In this document: positions 1 to 5,401 of the stretch, piece by piece
Position numbering within the stretch: position 1 is the stretch's first letter
How the letters are laid out: every line of letters starts with the position of its first letter
From: CAZJPS01 sp964548055
Lineage (GTDB): Bacteria > Patescibacteriota > Gracilibacteria > Peribacterales > Peribacteraceae
Reading direction: 5' to 3'
NCBI GenBank assembly: GCA_964548055.1
Contig: CAZJPS010000074.1
Span: 1-5,401, forward strand
DNA: 5,401 nucleotides
The notes under the pieces: generated by a model
Databases searched by the model: none
The model's input: the letters and a program-made list of their open reading frames with translations, nothing else
Told to the model about the DNA's origin: nothing
Program-made: the position numbers and the translations under genes

Positions 1-474
1 CCCACCGCGCATGAAAAGGCAGTGCGCAAGAAGTTCGATACTCTCAAAGAGCAATACTTCCAAAGAAAGGATCAGGAAAGAGCATATGAAGCGGTTGCAC
101 TCCTTTCACAAATGATTCCAGATGTAGCATTTGCAACAGTGCCTCATAAGCCTCAGGTGTATTTTATGGGTCTTGCGAATGTGTTGCGCCAGCCAGAATT
201 CCAGCAGAATCCACTCCTTGCATCGGGTGTGGTGGAAGTACTTGAGGAACGCCTTACTGAGCTTTTGCATCACATTAAGGTGGATCATCACATACGGCAT
301 TACATTGGCGAGGAACATGTAGTGCACCAACTGCAAAGTTGTAGTTTGATTGTGACAGAATATAAGCTGAGGGATAACCGAGGAGTTGTTGGGATACTGG
401 GCCCTATGAGAATGGATTACGGTTACAATACGGTAGCGTTGGAGATGGTGGCAGGTTTGCTACGAGCCGCGTGA
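1..474 (+). CDS. hrcA: Heat-inducible transcription repressor HrcA, C-terminal part (5' end outside window)
   Basis: HrcA represses heat-shock operons (groES-groEL, dnaK) by binding the CIRCE operator as a dimer, and GroEL modulates its activity. The reading frame is open to the left edge, giving 157 visible residues of a family usually near 340, so the N-terminal winged-helix DNA-binding domain lies outside. A GTG at 22 is merely internal. What remains is the GAF-like and dimerisation part. A segment YFMGLANVLRQPEF resembles the family's 'G.snLl.QPEF' stretch, YIGEE resembles the conserved IGEE, then comes CSLIVTEYKL, and GILGPMRMDYGYN (bases 391-429) matches the C-terminal signature GxxGPxRMDY. 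The gene ends in TGA at 472-474, directly against a large hairpin. In many bacteria grpE and dnaK follow hrcA; here an unrelated ATPase gene follows, so the usual heat-shock operon is not seen on this side. No CIRCE site is visible. Identification is firm. Confidence 0.93.
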   Translation, partial: PTAHEKAVRKKFDTLKEQYFQRKDQERAYEAVALLSQMIPDVAFATVPHKPQVYFMGLANVLRQPEFQQNPLLASGVVEVLEERLTELLHHIKVDHHIRHYIGEEHVVHQLQSCSLIVTEYKLRDNRGVVGILGPMRMDYGYNTVALEMVAGLLRAA

Positions 475-594
475 GGAATCAGAGGAAACAGAAGAGCCAG
501 AAGATTCAGAGGATTGATGCAAATCAGCATCAGAGCTTTAATTTTGTCGTTCCTCTGATTCGTCTGTTTCCTCTGAATCTTCTGATTCCTTTTT
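475..594 (+). terminator. Long word-repeat hairpin plus T5, probable intrinsic terminator of hrcA
   Basis: The left arm 475-513 and right arm 551-589 form a 39-nt imperfect inverted repeat (about 30 of 39 positions complementary) that starts on the base after the hrcA stop. The right arm runs straight into five T (590-594), which suits a Rho-independent terminator for the plus strand. The 37-nt loop holds a second perfect hairpin, TGATGC (515-520) with GCATCA (527-532). Both arms are built from the same purine-rich words (GAATCAGA, GATTCAGAGG, GGAAACAGA) in different order, so other pairings are possible: 498-513 with 569-584 is a perfect 16-bp match and 476-487 with 550-561 a perfect 12-bp match. 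The arms are longer and more repetitive than an ordinary terminator, so this may also be a copy of a dispersed repeat. Confidence 0.65.
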
Positions 595-609
595 GAGCAG
601 GATTTCTCT

Positions 610-613
610 AGGA
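610..613 (+). promoter_or_regulatory. Weak ribosome binding site (AGGA) for the TraG-like ATPase
   Basis: AGGA lies 10 nt before the ATG at 624. The spacing is slightly long and the match short. An in-frame TAG at 609-611 overlaps it, so no start further upstream is possible and ATG 624 is the first available start. Confidence 0.45.
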
Positions 614-623
614 TTACCCTGAT

Positions 624-3401
624 ATGTCTCCTCAGGACACGGTTCTGCTTCGCATTCGTCCCTCTCTTCCGGATCCGGATGAGGTGAGTGCTTCCCGAGG
701 GCCATTAACAATGGAGGCAGTGTTATCGTCCCTTCATTCGTTGAAGGGGAGAGATTCCATGGTGAGCTTGGAAATTGGTATTGCCGATGGAAAAATTGGG
801 CTATTTACCAGGGCATCCAAACATGCCGCACCGCTGATTGAAAGCCAGCTGTATGCTCTGTATCCCGATGCTGAAATTGAAGAAGAGGAGCCACATATTT
901 TTGAAGCGAAGGAAGGCGAAATTGTGCTGACGCAGGATTTAGTACTCAGTGAGAGCGAGCTTTTCCCAATTAAGCGACACCCGCAGTACCAGGATTTAGC
1001 GACGCGACAAACGATTGATACCATTGCCGGAATTACCTCTACACTTGTTCGTTATCCAAGGCCCGGCATGCGCGGGCACGTTCAGGTAGTGTGTACGCCC
1101 GCACCCAAGCACTTTCGCAGAGATGCACTAAAATTTTTGCCTCTTCTTCATAGAGGTCTTTCAAAAAGATTTGAATGGTACGCTAAATTTTTCACAGAGG
1201 TGCACATGTCGTACGGATGGCAGAGGGTATTCTTATTTCCCATGGATATGCTTATGGGAGGATTCAGAACATGGTTCTCTCGATCAAAGCTTCAGATATC
1301 TATGCTGTCAGGATCAGTGACCGAACGTGCAACAGCGGATGATGAGGAGAAGAATTTGAGTATGCGTAGCCATGAACGGGAAGACAAAGTATCCGGAGCC
1401 GTAGATAAATTGAACCGCCTTCTCTTTTGTGTAAACGTGCGCGTGAGTGTGATTGCTCCGGCTACGCACAAGCTGGAAGCAGAACAAAAACTGCAGGAAA
1501 TAAGCGGAAGTTTTCGGCAGTTCACGCTTCCCCATAGTAATGGATTCCATGCCGGGCCACACACACTAATGTCTCGTTTACCTACAGGGTTCACAATGAG
1601 GCCGTATGTACTGTCTGTAGAAGAATTGGCCACACTGTGGCACGTACCGAATATCCTCGTAAAGACGCCGAATTTTGATTGGGTGATGAGTAGGAAGTTA
1701 GAACCACCGGTCGATTTGCCTGTTGTTGCAGAGGTTGAAGGGCGGTTAGCGGGTAGCGATAAACGGTTAGTAGAAAAAGAAAAGCAAGCCGCTAGCCGCT
1801 TACCGCTTACCGCTGATCAGGAACTAACAGTCTTAGGCGAAGCCGTTTTCCGCGGGCATCGCACGCAGTTTGGTATTCGCCCGGATGATCGTAGGCGCCA
1901 CGTGTATATCATTGGAAAAACGGGCATGGGAAAATCAACTCTGTTGGAGAACATGGTCTTTTCTGATATTCATGCAGGAAAAGGTTTGGCGGTGATTGAT
2001 CCACACGGAGATTTGGTGGAAGCGTGTTTGCGATTTATTCCGAAAGAGCGATCGAACGATGTGATTCTGTTTGATCCTGCAGACCGCGAATATCCACTGG
2101 CGTTCAATATGCTGGATTGTGCTAATAAAGAGCAGCAGTCACTCGTTGTCTCAGGCCTTATGAGCGTCTTTAAAAAACTCTGGCCAGATGCCTTTAGCGG
2201 CCGCATGGAATACATTTTGCGTAACGCATTATTAGCTCTAACTGAAGCCGAAAATAACTCTATGCTTGGCATCACGCGGATGTTTAGTGACGATGCTTTT
2301 AGGGCGAAAGTGTTGGAGAAAGTGCACGATCATCTCGTCCTCAGTTTTTGGCAGGATGAATATATGTCGTGGTCCGATAAATATCGGACAGAAGCAATAG
2401 CAGCGATTCAGAACAAGATCGGCCAACTTTTGTCAGTTCCCCTCATACGCAATATCGTGGGGCAGGTAACGAGTACTTTGGATGTACGTCATGCGATGGA
2501 TACAGGCAAAATTATTTTGGTGAACTTAAGCAAAGGAAAGCTTGGAGAAGATAACGCCGCATTCCTTGGTTCCATGCTTGTGACCAAGTTCCAGCTGGAT
2601 GCCATGAGCAGAGCAGATATTCCAGAAAAAGAGCGCAGAGATTTTTATCTGTACGTGGATGAATTCCAGAACTTTGCCACTGAATCTTTTGCAACAATCC
2701 TTTCGGAAGCGCGCAAGTATCGTCTGAATTTAACAATGGCGCATCAGTACGTGAATCAATTATTAATAGGAGATAAGAGCACAGCTGTGCGCGATGCCGT
2801 GTTTGGAAACGTGGGAAGTATGGTGGTGTTTCAAGTAGGATCCGATGATGCAGAACCGCTGAGTTTGCAATTTGAGGAGATGGTATTGCCCAAGGATATT
2901 CTGAGCCTGCCTAAATACCACGCGTACATGCGTTTAATGATTGCAGGTATTCCCAGTAAGCCCTTTTCAGTACACACACTTCCTCCTCCACAGTTTGAAC
3001 AGGATGAAGGCAGAATAGACATGATTAAACAGCTTTCCAGAGAGCGCTACACGGAATCTCGCAAAGCGGTTGAGGAAAAGATCGCCAAGTGGTTACAGAG
3101 CGCTCGCACGGCGCGCCAGGGAGCAGTATCGGCTGAGAAAGCGAAAGAGAAAGAAGATGAGGAAAAGAAGAAAGCCAAAGCGAAAGGGATGAGCCTGGAT
3201 GAGTATCGCAAGTGGCGGGACCGAGAAATGTGGCTGAACGATTACAATGCACTTCGGAAAAAGCAGTTCAAAGGGGAAGAACTGAGCAAAGAGGAACAGG
3301 GAAAAATGGATGAACTTGGGAAGAAATTGGAAGCCACAGGGGGCATTCCGCCGCCTAGTAAGACGATGCTTGCGGAGAAGGAGAAGATGAAGAAGGCATA
3401 A
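624..3401 (+). CDS. TraG/VirD4-like (type IV secretion coupling family) P-loop ATPase, 925 aa
   Basis: This is a hexameric-type P-loop ATPase related to the TraG/VirD4 coupling proteins and HerA/DUF87-like translocases that move DNA or protein through membrane channels. Residues 1 to about 400 form an N-terminal domain of unknown function (QLYALYPDAEIEEEEP is a recognisable piece), followed by a linker at about 373-398. The ATPase core has Walker A GKTGMGKST (431-439), the DPHGDL motif (459-464), DPADREYPLAFNMLD (484-498), the Walker B segment YVDEFQNF (D679, E680), and a SEARKYRLNLTMAHQY segment with a sensor-like Q708, as in the TraG C-terminal domain. From about residue 815 the chain is Lys/Glu-rich and likely coiled coil, ending KEKMKKA. 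No convincing transmembrane helix is seen, unlike classical VirD4, so membrane contact may come through partners. No relaxase, VirB4 or pilin gene is in the window, so the substrate is unknown. The first in-frame start is used. Family assignment is strong, function only inferred. Confidence 0.88.
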   Translation: MSPQDTVLLRIRPSLPDPDEVSASRGPLTMEAVLSSLHSLKGRDSMVSLEIGIADGKIGLFTRASKHAAPLIESQLYALYPDAEIEEEEPHIFEAKEGEIVLTQDLVLSESELFPIKRHPQYQDLATRQTIDTIAGITSTLVRYPRPGMRGHVQVVCTPAPKHFRRDALKFLPLLHRGLSKRFEWYAKFFTEVHMSYGWQRVFLFPMDMLMGGFRTWFSRSKLQISMLSGSVTERATADDEEKNLSMRSHEREDKVSGAVDKLNRLLFCVNVRVSVIAPATHKLEAEQKLQEISGSFRQFTLPHSNGFHAGPHTLMSRLPTGFTMRPYVLSVEELATLWHVPNILVKTPNFDWVMSRKLEPPVDLPVVAEVEGRLAGSDKRLVEKEKQAASRLPLTADQELTVLGEAVFRGHRTQFGIRPDDRRRHVYIIGKTGMGKSTLLENMVFSDIHAGKGLAVIDPHGDLVEACLRFIPKERSNDVILFDPADREYPLAFNMLDCANKEQQSLVVSGLMSVFKKLWPDAFSGRMEYILRNALLALTEAENNSMLGITRMFSDDAFRAKVLEKVHDHLVLSFWQDEYMSWSDKYRTEAIAAIQNKIGQLLSVPLIRNIVGQVTSTLDVRHAMDTGKIILVNLSKGKLGEDNAAFLGSMLVTKFQLDAMSRADIPEKERRDFYLYVDEFQNFATESFATILSEARKYRLNLTMAHQYVNQLLIGDKSTAVRDAVFGNVGSMVVFQVGSDDAEPLSLQFEEMVLPKDILSLPKYHAYMRLMIAGIPSKPFSVHTLPPPQFEQDEGRIDMIKQLSRERYTESRKAVEEKIAKWLQSARTARQGAVSAEKAKEKEDEEKKKAKAKGMSLDEYRKWRDREMWLNDYNALRKKQFKGEELSKEEQGKMDELGKKLEATGGIPPPSKTMLAEKEKMKKA
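1742..1813 (+). repeat. 72-nt imperfect inverted repeat inside the ATPase linker
   Basis: The left arm begins GCGGTTAGCGGGTAGCG at 1742 and the right arm ends CCGCTTACCGCTTACCGC at 1813. Pairing base x with 3555-x gives stems 1742-1746/1809-1813, 1748-1752/1803-1807, 1755-1758/1797-1800 and 1764-1768/1787-1791, with an A-rich loop near 1771-1784. Both arms consist of near-repeats of a GCGGT(T/A)A word. The element is 72 nt, a multiple of three, and codes for the low-complexity stretch RLAGSDKRLVEKEKQAASRL between the N-terminal domain and the ATPase core. It looks like a repeat element tolerated in frame in a flexible linker, or a sequence that grew by word duplication. Confidence 0.6.
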
Positions 3402-3660
3402 TCTACGGATGAGAGATAAGCGTCTCAATCACAGCATGTCATCCCGAGAGCGCTCGTTTGGAGTGCGGTTGAACGAGTGCAATATCTGCCACGCTTTTCC
3501 GCAGGGGAAACTATTGCTCGTTGATGGTAGTCAGAGGGTCCAAGACACCTTGTTCGGTTTCGGAGAACCCTCCGACACCTCCCACATCTTCCTAACCGAC
3601 CCGGGACGTAGCTTCTTCGAGAGGCTCGAGGCTGGTGCACTTCCTTTTTTTATTGTTTGA
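3402..3660. other. Non-coding, hairpin-rich region between convergent genes
   Basis: No convincing gene lies here; open frames on both strands have no recognisable motifs and low-complexity or Cys/Arg-rich translations. Several perfect or near-perfect stems are visible: TGAGA 3410-3414 with TCTCA 3423-3427; GCGCTCGTT 3450-3458 with AACGAGTGC 3472-3480 (9 bp, one G-T); CAAG 3541-3544 with CTTG 3549-3552; TCGGAG 3560-3565 with CTCCGA 3570-3575 around an AACC loop; and CTTCGAG 3615-3621 with CTCGAGG 3625-3631. Some segments can pair two ways: 3472-3478 also with 3516-3522, and 3567-3572 also with 3534-3539. The 7-mer GACACCT occurs at 3544 and 3574. It could be a dispersed repeat (TGTCATCCCGAG at 3437 is REP-like), a structured RNA, or a 3' end for the converging transcripts. 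Strand is undecided. Confidence 0.5.
3615..3651 (+). terminator. Hairpin and T7 tract, possible terminator for the ATPase transcript
   Basis: A 7-bp hairpin (3615-3621 with 3625-3631, one G-T pair, AGG loop) is followed 13 nt later by seven T at 3645-3651. The gap between stem and T tract is longer than in a canonical intrinsic terminator, and the site lies over 200 nt after the ATPase stop, so the call is tentative. Confidence 0.3.
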
Positions 3661-3667
3661 AATTTTC

Positions 3668-3699
3668 TTGAACCTTGAAAGTTTGTACGTTGAAACTTC
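3668..3699. repeat. TTGAA word repeats with a small AT-rich hairpin
   Basis: TTGAA occurs three times (3668-3672, 3675-3679, 3690-3694). Bases 3677-3684 pair with 3693-3699 as seven base pairs with one bulged A around an 8-nt loop. No T tract follows on either strand, so it is not a standard terminator. The rest of 3661-3731 is AT-rich and shows nothing else. Confidence 0.35.
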
Positions 3700-3731
3700 T
3701 TCCCAAGAGAAAGGTGATGTTGTTGTATTAT

Positions 3732-4124
3732 TTATATCCTCGATTCCACAATCAGTTCTGCAATTCGTGGAATGAATATAAAGAGCAAAGTAATAGCCCA
3801 AACATATGCACACACAAGTGAAGCTCCTGCGGCAATGTCCTTCGTGCATTTGATAGCCTGGAAGTGCACATCATCTTGTTTTTTGGTGTGGGAATCAAAA
3901 GCATCGGCAAAGCGTTCTAAGGCAGTATTGAGGAGCTCAATTGCAAGGAAAAATCCTCCTGCAGCAATCACTACAGGGAATTCTGTTCGGCCGAGTCCAA
4001 GAATCAAAGGAAGGAAGAGTGACGCTGTATATCCAAACAGAAAAAGGCGGAAGTTACGCTCTGTTCGAAAGGCGTAGGTAATTCCAGAAAGGGCATAGCC
4101 AACACTGTGGACGTAGCGACGCAT
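3732..4124 (-). CDS. dgkA: Diacylglycerol kinase / undecaprenol kinase family membrane protein, 130 aa
   Basis: A small integral-membrane lipid kinase that phosphorylates diacylglycerol or, in the Gram-positive type, undecaprenol, returning the lipid carrier to the cell-wall precursor cycle. From the ATG at 4122-4124 the 130 residues fit the family (about 120-130). Motifs are RTERNF (19-25, E22 a likely metal ligand), ELLNTALE (63-70, the ExxNxxxE signature with catalytic-type E70), D74, and TKDIAAGA (94-101). Three hydrophobic helices lie near 26-44, 49-70 and 97-119. RTERNF and the end LFIFIPRI recall Bacillus UdpK more than Escherichia coli DgkA. The stretch between D74 and K95 (DSHTKKQDDVHFQ) appears about seven residues longer than in the Bacillus protein as I remember it. 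A GTG at 4172 would add 16 residues without similarity and without a Shine-Dalgarno site, so the ATG is preferred. The gene follows glyA on the same strand, 132 nt away with an inverted repeat between. Substrate cannot be told from sequence alone. Confidence 0.9.
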   Translation of the reverse strand: MRRYVHSVGYALSGITYAFRTERNFRLFLFGYTASLFLPLILGLGRTEFPVVIAAGGFFLAIELLNTALERFADAFDSHTKKQDDVHFQAIKCTKDIAAGASLVCAYVWAITLLFIFIPRIAELIVESRI

Positions 4125-4130
4125 GGGTTT

Positions 4131-4136
4131 ATTGTA
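4131..4136 (-). promoter_or_regulatory. Possible -10 box (TACAAT) giving a leaderless kinase mRNA
   Basis: On the minus strand TACAAT matches TATAAT at five of six bases and is followed by AAACCC and then the ATG at 4124. This spacing would put +1 on the A of the start codon, and no Shine-Dalgarno sequence is present. No good -35 box is seen 16-18 nt upstream, so the call is tentative. Confidence 0.3.
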
Positions 4137-4178
4137 GCGTATTAAATGGTAAGGGATGATACTGTTCTGCACCTACGT

Positions 4179-4241
4179 AAATCCCAAATCCCAAGCACCA
4201 AATTTCAACAAAGGGGATTTGGGATTTGGACATTGGGATTT
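4179..4241. repeat. AAATCCC-word inverted repeat between glyA and the kinase gene
   Basis: The arms pair base x with 8420-x: AAATCCCAA 4179-4187 with TTGGGATTT 4233-4241 (9 bp), CCAA 4191-4194 with TTGG 4226-4229, and CCAAATTT 4198-4205 with GGGGATTT-type sequence 4215-4222 (8 bp including two G-T). Each arm repeats the word: AAATCCC twice on the left, GGGATTT three times on the right. It begins 15 nt after the glyA stop, where a terminator would sit, but no T tract follows on either strand. It may be a stabilising 3' hairpin, a Rho-type end or a dispersed repeat. Confidence 0.6.
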
Positions 4242-4256
4242 ATTCCATGACTATCT

Positions 4257-5401
4257 CTATTCCTCTATCCCCGGAACTGGATACTTCTTGCAGAAGGTTT
4301 TCACTTCTTCGTGTAGGTCTGTAATGGCGGAATCATCGCTCCGCTTTTCAATCGCTTTCAACATAAAGCCTCCCAGCATTTCCATCTCTTTCTCTTTCAT
4401 GCCGCGCGTGGTGATAGCAGGGGTTCCTAGGCGGACTCCTGATGGATCCATGGGTGAGCGTTTATCATCGGCAATCATGTTTTTATTGAGAGTGATGCCA
4501 ATCCTATCAAATAAATGTTCTACTTCTTTCCCGGCAATACCCCAGGAAGCGACGCAATCGATGAGCATTAAATGGTTGTCCGTTCCATTGGTTACAAGTT
4601 TGACGCCCTTATCCATGAAGTATTTGGCCAAGTGCTTGCTGTTTTTCACCGTCTGCTGCGCATACTCTTTAAATTCAGGTTTGAGAGCTTCTCCAAATGC
4701 AACAGCTTTGGCAGCCACCATCTGCATGATGGGCCCACCCTGAAAGCCAGGGAACACCATCTTATCCATTTTCTTTCCAAGCTCGGCTTCGCGCGTGAGG
4801 ATCATGCCGCCGCGGGGGCCACGTAATGTCTTATGCGTTGTGGTGGTGATTACATCAAATCCATCATCAAAGGGATTGCGTGCGGCACCTCCGGCAATCA
4901 ATCCTGCTATGTGCGCCATATCGGCTACAGCGTATGCACCTACTTCCTGTGCAATCGCTTTCATTTTGGCGTAGTTGAGTTCGCGTGGGTAGGCAGAGAA
5001 CCCGGCCAAGATGATCTTGGGTTTCTCTTTTTTTGCTACTTCTAACATTTCATCGTAATCAATCTCACCTGTTTCGATATCTTTCATTTTATAGCGCACG
5101 AACTTGAATATTTTGGCCAGGTACGTAACGGGGTGCCCATGTGTAAGGTGCCCTCCGTGGCTTAAATCCATGCCCATCACGGTGTCGCCTGGTTCTAACA
5201 GTGCAAAATACATCGCCACGTTCGCAGGGGCTCCTGCGTGGGGCTGCACGTTTGCATGGCCTGCCTTAAAGAGCTGTTTGGCCCTTTCTATAGCTAAAGT
5301 TTCTACCTGATCGGTAAATTCTTGTCCGCCGTAATAGCGCTTTCCCGGGTATCCCTCACTGTATTTATATCCCACACGAACATATCCTTCAGCGGTTCGA
5401 G
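4257..5401 (-). CDS. glyA: Serine hydroxymethyltransferase GlyA (5' end outside window)
   Basis: A cytosolic PLP enzyme that interconverts serine and glycine while charging tetrahydrofolate to 5,10-methylene-THF, the main one-carbon entry for thymidylate, purine and formyl-methionine synthesis. The frame stays open to the right edge: eight codons upstream of the GTG at 5373-5375 read RTAEGYVR, which fits the family stretch before the EGYPGKRYYGG motif, so that GTG is not the true start and roughly the first 40 residues are missing. Counting from that GTG: EGYPGKRYYGG (7-17, with the catalytic-type Glu and Tyr pair), DLSHGGHLTHG (70-80), ADMAHIAG (151-158, the Asp contacting PLP nitrogen), TTTTHKTLRGPRGG (177-190) with the Schiff-base lysine K182 (bases 4830-4832), TDNHLMLID (265-273), and SGVRLGTPA (312-320) with the carboxylate-binding Arg. 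All key residues are present, so it is probably active. It ends in TAG at 4257-4259, ahead of an inverted repeat. Confidence 0.97.
   Translation of the reverse strand, partial: RTAEGYVRVGYKYSEGYPGKRYYGGQEFTDQVETLAIERAKQLFKAGHANVQPHAGAPANVAMYFALLEPGDTVMGMDLSHGGHLTHGHPVTYLAKIFKFVRYKMKDIETGEIDYDEMLEVAKKEKPKIILAGFSAYPRELNYAKMKAIAQEVGAYAVADMAHIAGLIAGGAARNPFDDGFDVITTTTHKTLRGPRGGMILTREAELGKKMDKMVFPGFQGGPIMQMVAAKAVAFGEALKPEFKEYAQQTVKNSKHLAKYFMDKGVKLVTNGTDNHLMLIDCVASWGIAGKEVEHLFDRIGITLNKNMIADDKRSPMDPSGVRLGTPAITTRGMKEKEMEMLGGFMLKAIEKRSDDSAITDLHEEVKTFCKKYPVPGIEE

Noticed and set aside
22..24. GTG as the start of the hrcA fragment
   Set aside because: The frame is open to base 1 and the protein lacks the N-terminal DNA-binding domain, so the gene clearly begins outside the window.
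472..515. UGA recoding (reading through hrcA's TGA as glycine or tryptophan)
   Set aside because: HrcA ends at its normal length relative to the signature motif, and the downstream translation in that frame is Arg-rich low complexity from the hairpin arm.
1051..1078. GCCCG...CGGGC hairpin inside the ATPase gene
   Set aside because: A short GC stem explained by codons for RPGMRG, without repeated words or a second copy; not distinct from chance.
3450..3480. CIRCE-like operator (GCACTC ... GAGCGC on the minus strand)
   Set aside because: HrcA's CIRCE is TTAGCACTC-N9-GAGTGCTAA. Here the spacer is 13 nt, the outer TTA/TAA is missing, one half-site differs, and it lies between convergent 3' ends rather than at a promoter.
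3425..3640. Open frame of 71 codons on the minus strand in the same region
   Set aside because: Arg/Cys-rich translation without family resemblance; it has the look of a spurious frame through a repeat element.
3409..3660. Open frame of 83 codons on the plus strand after the ATPase gene
   Set aside because: It lies across several stable hairpins, has no Shine-Dalgarno site and no recognisable motif, and a frame is also open on the other strand; it is best seen as non-coding.
4125..4172. Upstream GTG start for the lipid kinase (16 extra residues)
   Set aside because: The extra residues show no family similarity, there is no ribosome binding site, and the ATG at 4124 gives a normal family length.
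5373..5375. GTG as the start of glyA
   Set aside because: The frame continues to the window edge with residues that fit the family, and the known N-terminal region would be missing.

Overview
The window reads as a stretch of bacterial chromosome with four protein genes, two per strand in a convergent layout. The two plus-strand genes are the C-terminal half of the heat-shock repressor HrcA (cut by the left edge) and a 925-residue TraG/VirD4-like ATPase. The two minus-strand genes are glyA (serine hydroxymethyltransferase, cut by the right edge) followed by a small diacylglycerol/undecaprenol kinase. There is no tRNA, rRNA, CRISPR array, transposase or phage gene.

The ATPase sequence (an N-terminal domain of about 400 residues, then GKTGMGKST, DPHGDL, YVDEFQNF and an ARKYRLNLTMAHQY segment, then a charged tail) resembles the family I know mostly from Candidate Phyla Radiation (Patescibacteria) genomes. 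Genes end normally at TGA, TAA and TAG, so the standard bacterial code applies and a lineage that reads UGA as glycine is unlikely. A patescibacterial origin is an inference from gene style, not a proof.

Layout: 1-474 hrcA (partial, +); 475-594 a long imperfect hairpin followed by five T, probably the hrcA terminator; 624-3401 the ATPase (+), with a 72-nt inverted repeat inside its inter-domain linker; 3402-3731 a non-coding, hairpin-rich stretch between convergent genes; 3732-4124 the lipid kinase (-), with a possible leaderless promoter; 4179-4241 an inverted repeat made of AAATCCC words; 4257-5401 glyA (partial, -).

The genes do not form one pathway. HrcA is stress regulation, the kinase is lipid-carrier recycling, GlyA is one-carbon metabolism, and the ATPase is presumably DNA or protein translocation. 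The most distinctive feature is the non-coding architecture: three unrelated inverted repeats, each built from short repeated words, one of them embedded in frame inside a gene, plus a structured 3402-3660 region with competing stems. These look like dispersed, genome-specific repeat families, which a genome-wide search would settle.
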